Translations under genes and position numbers: made by a program | Shown here: positions 26,084-34,481 of the stretch, piece after piece | Numbering within the stretch: the stretch's first letter is position 1 | Layout: every line of letters starts with the position of its first letter | The notes under the pieces: model-generated | What the model was told of the DNA's origin: nothing | Databases searched by the model: none | What the model saw: only the letters and a program-made list of their open reading frames with translations | NCBI RefSeq assembly: GCF_900157305.1 | Contig: NZ_LS974202.1 | Coordinates: 372,001-436,000, forward strand | Source of the DNA: Mesotoga infera | GTDB lineage: Bacteria; Thermotogota; Thermotogae; Petrotogales; Kosmotogaceae | Reading direction: 5' to 3' | DNA length: 64,000 nt

Positions 26084-26970
26084 TATTTTTTTCCTCCTTC
26101 ATTGTCTTTAAGCTCTCTGGTCATTCTAAAGTAACTGTCGTACCTGCTTTCGGATATATCCCCCGCTTCCAGCAGTTCTTTTACATAACAACCCGGCTCG
26201 TCTATATGGATGCAATCGGAAAAGGCGCACATTCCCCTCTCCTGCGCCAGTTCGGGAAAGTGATCCTGCAAGTCTTCCACTTCAATCGATGGCAATTCGA
26301 GGTTGGCAAAGCCCGGCGTATCGGCTATAAGTCCTCCGAAATCGAACTGGAGGAGCTCGGCGTAGGTTGTAGTATGCCGTCCCTTCTCGAGGGTCCTGGA
26401 AAGATCGGAGACTCTAAGCTGCAGACCGGGATTGAGAGTGTTCAAAAGGCTGCTCTTGCCCACGCCCGACATGCCAGCCATCGCGCTTATCTTGCCCTTC
26501 AACGCCTCGCGCATCCGTTCAATATTGATCTTCTTCTTAGAGGACACCGGGATTATCTCGTAGTATTCGCCATAAATACCGGTGAACTTCGAAAGCTCTT
26601 TCCCTTCGAGGAGGTCTATTTTGTTGACGACTACCACGACCGGGATTTTCGAAATGCTCGACATGACCAGGAAACGATCGGTTATGAAGTTTGGAACTTC
26701 CGGCTCTCTAAGAGAGAGCACGAGGATTATTTGCTCTATGTTAGAAATTCTCGGTCTCGGCAACTCGCTTTTTCGAGGAAGTATCGCCTCTATTCTGCCC
26801 TGCCCTGCGCTTGAGAGCGAATATTCGACCACGTCTCCCACAATTGGCCTGATTCCCTGCGCCCTGAATTTGCCAGGCATTGAACAAAGAACCCTACCGC
26901 CCGACGCTCGATCGACCACTTCCATATTCCTGCTACCGAACCTTACTACTATTCCCCTTCTTCTTTCCAA
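26083..26970 (-). CDS. rsgA: Ribosome small-subunit GTPase RsgA
   Basis: Circularly permuted GTPase that helps late 30S maturation. The 295-aa protein has an N-terminal OB fold, then G4 (VVVNKIDL) before G1 (GMSGVGKSSLLN) and G3 (DTPGFANLEL), and a C-terminal zinc knuckle CAFSDCIHIDEPGCYV. It overlaps rlmN by 22 bp. Confidence 0.97.
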   Translation of the reverse strand: MERRRGIVVRFGSRNMEVVDRASGGRVLCSMPGKFRAQGIRPIVGDVVEYSLSSAGQGRIEAILPRKSELPRPRISNIEQIILVLSLREPEVPNFITDRFLVMSSISKIPVVVVVNKIDLLEGKELSKFTGIYGEYYEIIPVSSKKKINIERMREALKGKISAMAGMSGVGKSSLLNTLNPGLQLRVSDLSRTLEKGRHTTTYAELLQFDFGGLIADTPGFANLELPSIEVEDLQDHFPELAQERGMCAFSDCIHIDEPGCYVKELLEAGDISESRYDSYFRMTRELKDNEGGKK

Positions 26971-27992
26971 ACCCTTCCCCCTTTCTGTCGTCTCAATTGA
27001 CCGCAGGCGGCCGCGATATCAATCCCACGTTCGTATCTCAAGGCCGCCTCGATTCCCTTCGATTTTATGGCCTTCACGAACTCATCTATCGTTTTTTCGT
27101 CGGGCCTTTCATGTTCCCGATCGACTGGATTGACCGGAATGACGTTTACGAAGGCCTTCAGACCCTCGAGGTATTTCACGAGCCTCTCCACGTCTTCTTT
27201 AGAGTCGTTCATCCCCTTCACCAGCGCGTACTCGAAAGTCAATCGGTTTCCTGTCTTTCTCTGGTAATAATCAAGAGAAGCCCTGAGAGTCGAAAGTGGA
27301 AATCTTCTGTTTACAGGCATCAGAAGACTTCTGATACGGTCGTCGCAGCTGTGCAGAGAAACGGAAAGCCTGAGATCCCTGCCCGAGTCGGCCAGTCTCA
27401 TAATTCCCTCCGGAAGGCCGGCGGTTGATATCGTGAAGTGTCTTATTCCCAAGTTCCTTCCAGCCGGTTCATGCAGGATATCTATCGAGGCGTACAGATT
27501 CTCCTCATTAAGAAAAGGTTCGCCCATTCCCATAAAGACTATGTTATCAACCTCCGAGCCGAGATCTTTCTCCATGAGCAGGACCTGTCCCACTATCTCG
27601 CCGGTTGAAAGATTCCTGGTGAAGCCACCGACACCCGTGGCGCAGAAGGAGCATCCCAGCGCGCATCCCACCTGCGAGGAGATGCAAAAAGTGAAGTGTT
27701 CGGGATGTCTCAAGAGCACCGATTCGATGTACTCACCATCGTGAAGACGCCAGAGAAACTTCTCAGTTCCATCGGAAGAAACCTGCTTATTGACGACTTC
27801 CATTAGCGGGAAATACAGTTCCTCCCGCAGCTTCGCGCGCAGCGCCTTCGAAAGGTTTGTCATTGAATCGAAATCGGTGATCTTCTTTCTGTAAACCCAG
27901 TCGAAGATCTGGTTGGCCCTGAAGGCTCCCTCGCCCAGCCGGCACATTAAATCCCTTAACTCGTTAAGTCCCGTCGAAAGCAAGTCTATCAT
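26949..27992 (-). CDS. rlmN: 23S rRNA (A2503-C2)/tRNA (A37-C2) methyltransferase RlmN
   Basis: Radical-SAM enzyme methylating A2503 of 23S rRNA and A37 of some tRNAs. 347 aa. Seen: the radical SAM cluster Cys110-x3-Cys114-x2-Cys117 in SSQVGCALGCSFCATG, GMGEPFLN, STAGLPEG, and the C-terminal methyl-carrying Cys in GIDIAAACGQL. Overlaps the RsmB-like gene by 4 bp. Confidence 0.97.
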   Translation of the reverse strand: MIDLLSTGLNELRDLMCRLGEGAFRANQIFDWVYRKKITDFDSMTNLSKALRAKLREELYFPLMEVVNKQVSSDGTEKFLWRLHDGEYIESVLLRHPEHFTFCISSQVGCALGCSFCATGVGGFTRNLSTGEIVGQVLLMEKDLGSEVDNIVFMGMGEPFLNEENLYASIDILHEPAGRNLGIRHFTISTAGLPEGIMRLADSGRDLRLSVSLHSCDDRIRSLLMPVNRRFPLSTLRASLDYYQRKTGNRLTFEYALVKGMNDSKEDVERLVKYLEGLKAFVNVIPVNPVDREHERPDEKTIDEFVKAIKSKGIEAALRYERGIDIAAACGQLRRQKGGRVWKEEGE

Positions 27993-29002
27993 TTGATCCT
28001 CCCGAGAAGGCAGATATAACCGGGGAGCGGTGATGAGTCGGGTAGCAGCCAGTAACCATAACCGTCGAAAAGCCCATCTATCCCGAAATCTTTCAGAAAC
28101 GCCCCCATCTGCATGGCGGCATAACCGGGTATCTCTCTGACCAGCAAGGTGTTCTCTTCAAGACTCAGCGCCTGTGAGTAATAAATGAATTCCTCTAGAG
28201 GAGATTCTTTAAGCCTCCCGACAATTGACGCCCTGATCTCTTCTGCGCTTCTGATGAGGCTTTCTCTGCCTAGTGTATGGAAGAGCCATGGCTTGGAGTT
28301 GAGCCGGGCCGTTTGGCTGCCGGAGTACTTGAAAATTGGGAGGCCGGGTTTTTGCAGGATGAACTCCATCTCGTCCCGTCTCTCGATTCCATCGGCCGGT
28401 CTGCCTTTTTGAAAGACCACGAAGAGATCTGAAAACTTGCTCTTTTCGAACACGTAACCGTTCTCGAGCATTGCCCTTTCGCCGCTCTTCGAATAATACG
28501 TCTCGAGCGGAGGCGTCTGGTTATACTCCATCAGGCCTTCGAGATCAGTGATGTACTCGATGCCCCTCCAGAGATCGAAGAGCCATTCTGGATGGGAGTG
28601 TTTCACGTGAGCGGGTACATCTCGAGTAAGACCGCCCGAAGAGAGTTTCCGCAGAACGGCGTTGGCGAGCCGCCTGAACTCTTCGACGCCTATAAGCTGT
28701 ACCGAAGAGTGAATAGCTGCGTAAGGAGGAACGTTATCGAGAAAGAGGAGCTGAAGGGCGCCCATTCTGAGAGCGTTCAACACCGACACCGGTAAACGGC
28801 CGGGCTTGCTCAGGTACTTCGAAAGTTCGTAGTCTATTCTGATCCGCTTTCTCAGCGTCTCGAAAATCAGATTGGAACAGAAGGCACGATCCTTGAATGA
28901 AAGAGTGGAGATAGCCATCTCCACTTTTTTCGAAGAAATGTACCCGTTGCTGTCAAAAAAGGAAAGCACTTCGAGAGCTATCGAACGTGATGTCTGCATC
29001 AA
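27989..29002 (-). CDS. RsmB-like protein: NusB-type RNA-binding domain with a degenerate methyltransferase part
   Basis: 337 aa. The first ~130 residues match the NusB-like domain of 16S m5C967 methyltransferase RsmB (RSIALEVLSFFD..., FCSNLIFETLRKRIRIDYEL, PPYAAIHSSVQLIG, RLANAVLRKL), followed by the RsmB linker HSHPEWLFDLWRG. Beyond it the SAM-binding DACAAPGGKT-like loop and the catalytic Cys motifs are absent, and the remaining ~190 residues are divergent, ending MQMGAFLKDFGIDGLFDGYGYW...PGYICLLGRIK. So it is either a non-catalytic RNA-binding protein or a fast-evolving relative. It overlaps rlmN and the Zn-peptidase by 4 bp each, with rRNA-related genes downstream. Confidence 0.78.
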   Translation of the reverse strand: MMQTSRSIALEVLSFFDSNGYISSKKVEMAISTLSFKDRAFCSNLIFETLRKRIRIDYELSKYLSKPGRLPVSVLNALRMGALQLLFLDNVPPYAAIHSSVQLIGVEEFRRLANAVLRKLSSGGLTRDVPAHVKHSHPEWLFDLWRGIEYITDLEGLMEYNQTPPLETYYSKSGERAMLENGYVFEKSKFSDLFVVFQKGRPADGIERRDEMEFILQKPGLPIFKYSGSQTARLNSKPWLFHTLGRESLIRSAEEIRASIVGRLKESPLEEFIYYSQALSLEENTLLVREIPGYAAMQMGAFLKDFGIDGLFDGYGYWLLPDSSPLPGYICLLGRIK

Positions 29003-29682
29003 TCCCTGCTTCCATAAGCCCCTGCGATCAGAAGCATTCTCAACAGCTGGAGAATGGCGGTCGCAGTGGAGGCTACATAAGTCATGGCAGCCGCTCCCAG
29101 AACCGAGCCTACGGCCTTCAGCTCAGTCGAAGGCATTCCCATGGAAGCCAGAAGCTTTTTAGCTCTGGAACTGGCGTTGAATTCTACCGGTAACGTTACT
29201 AGCGTGAAAAACACGAAAGCCGAAAAGACGAGTATCCCCACCCTTATAAGCAGCGGGGAGACAATCAGGAGACCGATGACAAAGAGAATCCAGGACAGAC
29301 TCGATCCGAGCTGGGCCACCGGCACGACGGCGTTTCTCACAACCAGAGGGGCGTACTTCTCTTTATCCTGGATCGCGTGGCCTATTTCATGTGCGACAAC
29401 ACCCAGAGCGGCGATTGAGCTGCTGTCGTGAGTCGCCTGAGAGAGTCTCACCACTCTCTTTCTGGAGTCGTAATGATCGGTGAGGTTCCCCCTGACTCTC
29501 TCTATATGTATATCGTAAAGTCCCGCGTTGTCCAGCAATCTCCTGGCCAGCTGAGAACCGGTATAGCCGAAGGTCGACCTGACTTTCGAGTACTGAGAGA
29601 AGCGAGAACTCACCAGAAACTGGGCGTAAGCCGCTAGAATAATCGCCGGAATCAGTACTATGAACGTCGGATCCCAAAACAT
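28999..29682 (-). CDS. Membrane zinc metallopeptidase (Zn_peptidase_2, YugP-like)
   Basis: 227-aa integral membrane metalloprotease family of unknown substrate. Seen: an N-terminal membrane helix (FIVLIPAIILAAYAQFLV), the zinc motif VVAHEIGHAIQD (His98-Glu99-His102), two central membrane helices and a C-terminal one. I chose ATG 29682, which has GGAGGTGATT directly upstream; the frame runs on to 29730 but those codons overlap the promoter at 29702-29730. First gene of a six-gene operon. Confidence 0.92.
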   Translation of the reverse strand: MFWDPTFIVLIPAIILAAYAQFLVSSRFSQYSKVRSTFGYTGSQLARRLLDNAGLYDIHIERVRGNLTDHYDSRKRVVRLSQATHDSSSIAALGVVAHEIGHAIQDKEKYAPLVVRNAVVPVAQLGSSLSWILFVIGLLIVSPLLIRVGILVFSAFVFFTLVTLPVEFNASSRAKKLLASMGMPSTELKAVGSVLGAAAMTYVASTATAILQLLRMLLIAGAYGSRD

Positions 29683-29701
29683 CCAATCACCTCCATATAA
29701 A

Positions 29702-29730
29702 ATTATATATCCGTTGTATTTGACGGTCAA
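29702..29730 (-). promoter_or_regulatory. Near-consensus sigma-70 promoter of the zinc peptidase-rlmN-rsgA-rpe-rdgB operon
   Basis: Minus strand: -35 TTGACC (29725-29730), exact 17-bp spacer, -10 TATAAT (29702-29707). The predicted start near 29695 leaves a leader of about 13 bases before ATG 29682, and fixes that start. Confidence 0.85.
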
Positions 29731-30242
29731 ATGCCGATATCGTTTCGATGCTATACTCTTCTGAAGGGTCTAGAGGATGCCGCTGGATCGAGAGCGACTA
29801 TTGTGTGGTGGGCGGTGAGCAATGGTGAGATGGCGGATCAAGTCCGGCATGACGGAAAGGAGGAAAGAACGCGAAAATGGTGACTGACGGGCTCCTGACG
29901 TCTGTCCCATTTTTCGCGAAGACCGAGATCCTGACTTGGAGCACGTCAGGATGACGTGAGCGGACTGTCATCCCGGGCTCCGACCCGGGATCCACTCCTT
30001 AGAAAACCGTGATTCTGAGTCAAGCTCAGAATGACGTCAAGTGGGTCCGGCATGATGGGAAGAAAGAAGGACTGTCATCCCGTAATGCTTTTATACGGGA
30101 TCTCGTTCTTTTCGCTCCTAACGAAGAACCTGGACGCGCAGCGTCGGAACGTCGAACGGTTCTTTTGCTCTTTCCAAGAACGGGTGCATGCTCCGGACGA
30201 AGGACGGCTCTTTCTGCTCTTCCAATAGACTAAAGAGGAGGT
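29731..30242. repeat. 512-bp gene-free stretch with REP-like palindromes
   Basis: No credible gene. At least five short inverted repeats follow one another: 29870-29880/29907-29918 (CGCGAAAATGG against CCATTTTTCGCG, one base unmatched), 29928-29935/29945-29952 (ATCCTGAC/GTCAGGAT), 29970-29977/29984-29991 (ATCCCGGG/CCCGGGAT), 30012-30019/30025-30032 (ATTCTGAG/CTCAGAAT), 30077-30084/30094-30101 (ATCCCGTA/TACGGGAT). Each of the last four is flanked on one side by GTCAT or ATGAC, as in REP/palindromic-unit families. From about 30125 the sequence changes to a GC-rich segment that shares short blocks with 38971-38992 and 40075-40085. Confidence 0.75.
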
Positions 30243-30614
30243 ATGAAAATGTTTTACGTAACCAAGGAGTTCATTTTCGATGCGGCTCATAACCTCGTGA
30301 GTTATCACGGCAAGTGTGAAAAACTACACGGGCATACATATAAAGTACAAATAACTGTGGTAGGAGAACCCGCCGAGGAGGGAATGGTGATTGATTTTCT
30401 AGAACTAAAGGCCATTGCCCGCTCGAAGGCCATCGATCTGCTCGATCACTCGTATATAAACGAGATCATATCCCAGCCAACGGCCGAGAATATCGCCAGA
30501 TGGATCTTCGAAAGAGTGTCGCCCGAACTGGAAAGGGAGAACTGCCGGGTATATGAAGTCACCGTTTGGGAGACCCCGACGAGTTCTGCAAAATACAGGG
30601 TGGGAGAGATTTGA
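30243..30614 (+). CDS. queD: 6-carboxytetrahydropterin synthase QueD family
   Basis: Second step of queuosine/7-deazaguanine synthesis: 7,8-dihydroneopterin triphosphate to 6-carboxy-tetrahydropterin. The 123-aa PTPS-fold protein has the zinc ligands FDAAHNL (His16) and LHGHTY (His29, His31), the nucleophile Cys25 in HGKCEKLHGH, and the later LDHSYIN and PTAENIA blocks. Start ATG 30243 follows GAGGAGG. Its stop overlaps ecfT by 4 bp. No queC, queE or queF is in the window. Confidence 0.93.
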   Translation: MKMFYVTKEFIFDAAHNLVSYHGKCEKLHGHTYKVQITVVGEPAEEGMVIDFLELKAIARSKAIDLLDHSYINEIISQPTAENIARWIFERVSPELERENCRVYEVTVWETPTSSAKYRVGEI

Positions 30615-31396
30615 TAACGGTCCCGACCGGCCGATATATCTCGACCGGTTCTTCGATCCACGCCATCGACCCTTCGGCCAAGATAGTTTCCTTCATCTTG
30701 CTGGCCTTTTCTTCGCTCTTTCTCAAAGAACCGGTCGACTTTCTCGTCTACGGAGCTCTCTGGACGGCGATCTATATTCTGTCGGCCGTTGCCCTAGGGG
30801 AGTACCTATCGACCCTTTGGGGCATCAGGTTTCTTCTCTTGCTGGTCTTAGTCTTTCAATCGTTCTTCACTCCCGGGAGGGTGCTGCTCGACCTGGGAGT
30901 TGTAAGGATTACCGTTGAAGGGCTGTTAAACGGTCTCACACAGTCGGGAAGATTGATTTTCGCGGTTCTCTTCGGTACAACGCTCTCACTCACCACCTCG
31001 CCGGTCGAGATTTCGACTGGTTTCGAAAGGATACTCAAAAGACTGGGGCTTGGTGAGTCCAGGGGCTCCAAAATCGGTCTGGCCGCCTCTCTCACGCTTA
31101 CTTTCATTCCTCTGATATCTTTGCAGACCGAAAGGATCATAATGGCCCAGAAGGTTCGAGGTGTCGAGTTCGACAAAGGAGGCCTCTTCAAGAAGGTGAA
31201 GAACGCGCTCTCGGTCGTGATACCCGTGATAGTCACCTCGCTGAAAAAGGCGCAGGACACTGCAGCGGCCCTTCAGATACATTTCCGATCGTCCAATCGC
31301 ACGGGGATTCACTTACGAGTATCGAGATGGAAATTGCCAGAAAACCTTCTGACAGCCACGGCCTTCATGGCCCTGCTGGGCGTTATCCTTCTGTGA
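30611..31396 (+). CDS. ecfT: ECF transporter transmembrane component EcfT (CbiQ family)
   Basis: Membrane scaffold of energy-coupling-factor vitamin/metal importers. 261 aa from TTG 30611, which shares TTGA with the queD stop and follows GGGTGGGAGAGA; an upstream extension would lie inside queD. Seen: SIHAIDPSAKIVSFILLAF, five to six TM segments and the cytoplasmic coupling motif ERIIMAQKVRGVEF (an A-R-G type helix that docks the ATPases). No EcfA ATPase or S component is adjacent. Coupling to queD suggests a pterin or deazaguanine cargo, but EcfT is often shared by many S components. Its end overlaps the HEAT gene by 14 bp. Confidence 0.88.
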   Translation: MITVPTGRYISTGSSIHAIDPSAKIVSFILLAFSSLFLKEPVDFLVYGALWTAIYILSAVALGEYLSTLWGIRFLLLLVLVFQSFFTPGRVLLDLGVVRITVEGLLNGLTQSGRLIFAVLFGTTLSLTTSPVEISTGFERILKRLGLGESRGSKIGLAASLTLTFIPLISLQTERIIMAQKVRGVEFDKGGLFKKVKNALSVVIPVIVTSLKKAQDTAAALQIHFRSSNRTGIHLRVSRWKLPENLLTATAFMALLGVILL

Positions 31397-32663
31397 AACC
31401 GAAAAGCTCTCCCAGCCTCGATGGATTTATCCTCGCCATAGCCCTGGAGGCGGCAAGTCTCAACCTGCCGTCGTTGGAGAGATCGATAATCACCGATTCT
31501 AGATCGCCGGCCAGATCCTCGAGCTTGAGAAAACCGCTTACTGAAGCTGCCAGCATTCTGACGGCCGCCTCTTCCTTCTTGTTTTTCAAGAGTCTAGAGA
31601 TCAGGCCGCTGCAGTTGAAAAGTCTGAGCTTCTTGACTGCCCTTAAAGAGGCTTTTTTCAGTCGGGACGAAGTCGATCTTAGCGACTCCTCAACCACTGT
31701 TTCAATAGATTGATCCTTAAGATTGCCCAGCGCTTCCAGAGAGAGAGCCCTGACCCTATCGGAAGGATCTTCAAGTCCCTGATGAAGGATCTCAACCGAA
31801 GAGGGCTCCTGTAAACCCTTCAGGTACTGCGCCCCGTAGAACCGACATTCTTCGTCCTCAGAATTCATAAATCTCTCGGCCAATCCGAGAAGCTGTGAAT
31901 CGTAGCCCTTTATCTTGCGGAAAACCTTCAACGAAGGCAGGGAGATATACTTGTCATCGGAATCGAGCAGTCTTTTCAGGGCCGGGACGGCTATCTCCTC
32001 CGGGAAGACCGATATAAGGTCGATTATACTCTCCTTTATCGAAGCCGAACGATACTTCGAAAGGCTTTCCAGAAGAGCGCTCATTGCCTGCGAATTCCGC
32101 TGGGTCATCCTCGAGGCGAAGGCCATCTTTTGGAGTTTTTTGGGTAGGGCAGAGAGCCTCTCCTCGTCGAGTTCCAGCTCGCCACGGTAGGCCGATAGTA
32201 TAGTCTGAATCTCGTTGATGGGATCGTTCTCGAATTCCTTCAGAAGCTCTGTATCTCCCGATTCGAGGAGGGAAAGCACGAAGGTCTTCCTGACTTTTTT
32301 CGACGGGTCGGAAGCGACCCTTCGCGCCAGGTCTAGGTCTTCGTAACCGAACTCTATCAGTTCCTTGACTGCGGCGCTTCTCACTGTGTCGGAAGGGTCT
32401 TCAAGAGAGAGGAGTATCTTATCCTGTCCGATACCGCTCCTGGACATCGAGGTTATCACGCTTCTCCGCACTTCGGGCGAGGGATCCTCCAGAAAGGCTT
32501 CAAGGTCCTCGATGATTATCTCCCTGTCGGAGGCAGACTTTATCGCGCGTGCCCTGACGTATGATGAAGGCGAGCTCAGCATGTCTTTCAAGTTCATCTC
32601 GGTTCTGGAGATTATTTCCTCCTCTATCGCCTGAAGAAGTTTCCTTATATCTTTCGGCATCAT
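31383..32663 (-). CDS. HEAT-repeat protein, 426 aa
   Basis: Helical-repeat scaffold. Most of its length is a string of ~30-residue HEAT-like units: SSPSSYVRARAIKSASD, DPSPEVRRSVITSMSR, DPSDTVRSAAVKELIEFG, DPSKKVRKTFVLSLLESG, DPSDRVRALSLEALGNL and others with the D-P-x3-V-R turn. Partner unknown. It is last in the rel operon, overlapping the pseudopilin gene by 4 bp. No signal peptide or membrane helix, so it should be cytoplasmic. Confidence 0.88.
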   Translation of the reverse strand: MMPKDIRKLLQAIEEEIISRTEMNLKDMLSSPSSYVRARAIKSASDREIIIEDLEAFLEDPSPEVRRSVITSMSRSGIGQDKILLSLEDPSDTVRSAAVKELIEFGYEDLDLARRVASDPSKKVRKTFVLSLLESGDTELLKEFENDPINEIQTILSAYRGELELDEERLSALPKKLQKMAFASRMTQRNSQAMSALLESLSKYRSASIKESIIDLISVFPEEIAVPALKRLLDSDDKYISLPSLKVFRKIKGYDSQLLGLAERFMNSEDEECRFYGAQYLKGLQEPSSVEILHQGLEDPSDRVRALSLEALGNLKDQSIETVVEESLRSTSSRLKKASLRAVKKLRLFNCSGLISRLLKNKKEEAAVRMLAASVSGFLKLEDLAGDLESVIIDLSNDGRLRLAASRAMARINPSRLGELFGFTEG

Positions 32664-33082
32664 AGAAAATCACCTTCCACTCTGAAAAGTAGTTCTCGAC
32701 CATCTATCGTGAGCCTTATCGAATTGCCCTCGTTTGTAAAAAAGGCGCTCTCGTCGAACTCCATGACCTCGTTGTAGGAATTGCCCGATCTTCTCATGAT
32801 CTTCTGCTTGCTTACGTAGTATCTTATCCTTCTTATCTTTCCATCGACCAAAGCGTCGAAAGACACGAAATCGGTAGAACAGGAGAAGTTGCCCGTTGCG
32901 AGTTTCAGATCTCTCTCGAGCATATCCAGAGTCCTGAAGATCGCCAGAGAGTCCCGGACTTCTTTCGAGATGCGAAACACGAAAGAATTGACGATACCGA
33001 AGACCTTCAGCATAGATATCAGCAGGAGAGCGGAGATCACAAGAGAGACCAAGAGCTCAACTAGAGAAATCCCCTTCTTCAT
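32660..33082 (-). CDS. Prepilin-like protein with N-methylation motif (pseudopilin type)
   Basis: 140 aa with a type IV prepilin leader: MKKG then ISLVELLVSLVISALLLISM, with Glu at +5 and a following ~20-residue hydrophobic helix. The globular part (LAIFRTLDMLERDLKLATGNFSC...) resembles PilW/GspJ-like minor pilins. It needs a prepilin peptidase and assembly ATPase encoded elsewhere. It overlaps gltX by 26 bp and the HEAT gene by 4 bp. Confidence 0.87.
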   Translation of the reverse strand: MKKGISLVELLVSLVISALLLISMLKVFGIVNSFVFRISKEVRDSLAIFRTLDMLERDLKLATGNFSCSTDFVSFDALVDGKIRRIRYYVSKQKIMRRSGNSYNEVMEFDESAFFTNEGNSIRLTIDGRELLFRVEGDFL

Positions 33083-34481
33083 ACTCGATAAGCTCCAGAA
33101 GGTTCTCCAGACGATTCAGAACTCTGTCCCTTCCGAGTATGGATATAGTCTCGAAAAGGCCGGGTGTTACCAGTCTTCCGGTGACTCCACCCCTCAAGAG
33201 CTGGAACGTGTTTTTCTTTGAAGTTATCTTTTCCTCGGCAAGATCTCTGATAACCCTTTCGACTCCCTCAACCGACCAGTCGTCGGAGCTCTCGAATCTC
33301 CTTATGGCAGCGGCGATCAGATCCTTGCTCCAATCGTTCTCGAGGTATTTGACCACGTATTCTTCCTGGTAGTCTATCTCCTCGCTGAAAAAAGGTAGGG
33401 AGAAATCGTAGAGCTGCTCGATCGTGTTGATCTTCTCCCGACACATCGATATGACTTCCAGTGCGTAGAAGGGTTCGCTCTCGACGGAGGCGTAGTAGTC
33501 GAAGCGGCCCGTGTATTTAAGCCATAGCCCGAACTCTGCCAGAAGTCTTTCCGGTTCCATGAGACGCATATGTTTTCCATTTATCCACTCAAGCTTTTCG
33601 TAATCGAAGACGACGCCCTTATTGGATATGTCGGAGGGTACGAAATCCTTCACCTTTTCGTGGTAGTCGAAGATCTCCTGATCGACCGTCCAACCGAGAA
33701 GGGCCAGGTAATTCATAAGACCGACGCTGAGATAGCCTTCACTCCTGAAGTGATCCACACTCGTGTGGCCGTGTCTTTTGGAAAGAGGCGAGCGGTCACT
33801 GCCCAGGATCAGAGGAATGTGCATGAAGATGGGATGTTCCCAGCCCAGCGCCCTGTACATCATTATCTGGCGCGGCGTGTTCGTGAGATGATCTTCCCCT
33901 CTGAAGACATGAGTGATCTCCATGAGATGATCGTCGATGACCACGGCAAAATTGTAAGTCGGGTAGCCGTTCGACTTGATTATGACGAAGTCACCGAAGT
34001 TTTCATTCTCGAAGCTCATGTTGCCTTTAGAGAGATCAAAGAATTCAGTGATACCTTCGGGTATCTTGAATTTTATAGTGTAGGTCTCATCGGACGAGAG
34101 ATCGGTCGGTTTTTCTTTAGAAGTTCTGAGTACATTTTCCGGATCGTCTTTGTGGTAAACGGCGTAGTAGGCCGATCCCTTCTCCACTAGTTCACGGGCG
34201 AACCTGTCGTATATGCCCAGTTCCACCCTTTCGCTCTGACGGTATGGACCGTACGGGCCGCCTATATCGGGACCCTCCGACCAGTCGAGTCCGCACCACT
34301 TCATAGAAGTAAGGATCTGATCCTCGAACTTTTTTTCCGAGCGCTCCGTATCGGTGTCCTCTATTCTCAAAACAAAGTTTCCAGATTGATTTTTCGCAAA
34401 AAGCCAGTTGAAAAGCGCCGTTCTCACTCCACCAACATGGAGATTGCCTGTCGGGCTAGGCGCAAACCTACACCTTACCAT
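33057..34481 (-). CDS. gltX: Glutamyl-tRNA synthetase
   Basis: Class I aminoacyl-tRNA synthetase charging tRNA with Glu. 474 aa. Seen: the HIGH-type motif APSPTGNLHVGGVRTALFNW (~8-27), HVFRGEDHLTNT, and the KMSKS equivalent SPLSKRHGH. With GatC in this window, it may also make Glu-tRNA(Gln) for amidation; discriminating behaviour cannot be judged by eye, and Thermotogota often have two GltX. Overlaps the LOG gene by 14 bp. Confidence 0.96.
   Translation of the reverse strand: MVRCRFAPSPTGNLHVGGVRTALFNWLFAKNQSGNFVLRIEDTDTERSEKKFEDQILTSMKWCGLDWSEGPDIGGPYGPYRQSERVELGIYDRFARELVEKGSAYYAVYHKDDPENVLRTSKEKPTDLSSDETYTIKFKIPEGITEFFDLSKGNMSFENENFGDFVIIKSNGYPTYNFAVVIDDHLMEITHVFRGEDHLTNTPRQIMMYRALGWEHPIFMHIPLILGSDRSPLSKRHGHTSVDHFRSEGYLSVGLMNYLALLGWTVDQEIFDYHEKVKDFVPSDISNKGVVFDYEKLEWINGKHMRLMEPERLLAEFGLWLKYTGRFDYYASVESEPFYALEVISMCREKINTIEQLYDFSLPFFSEEIDYQEEYVVKYLENDWSKDLIAAAIRRFESSDDWSVEGVERVIRDLAEEKITSKKNTFQLLRGGVTGRLVTPGLFETISILGRDRVLNRLENLLELIEYEEGDFSS

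Noticed and set aside
30200-30245. A preQ1-like leader before queD (GACTAAAGAGGAGG resembles the class I tail).
   Set aside because: No upstream hairpin with the paired C-rich loop could be drawn; the AG-rich run is explained as a ribosome binding site.
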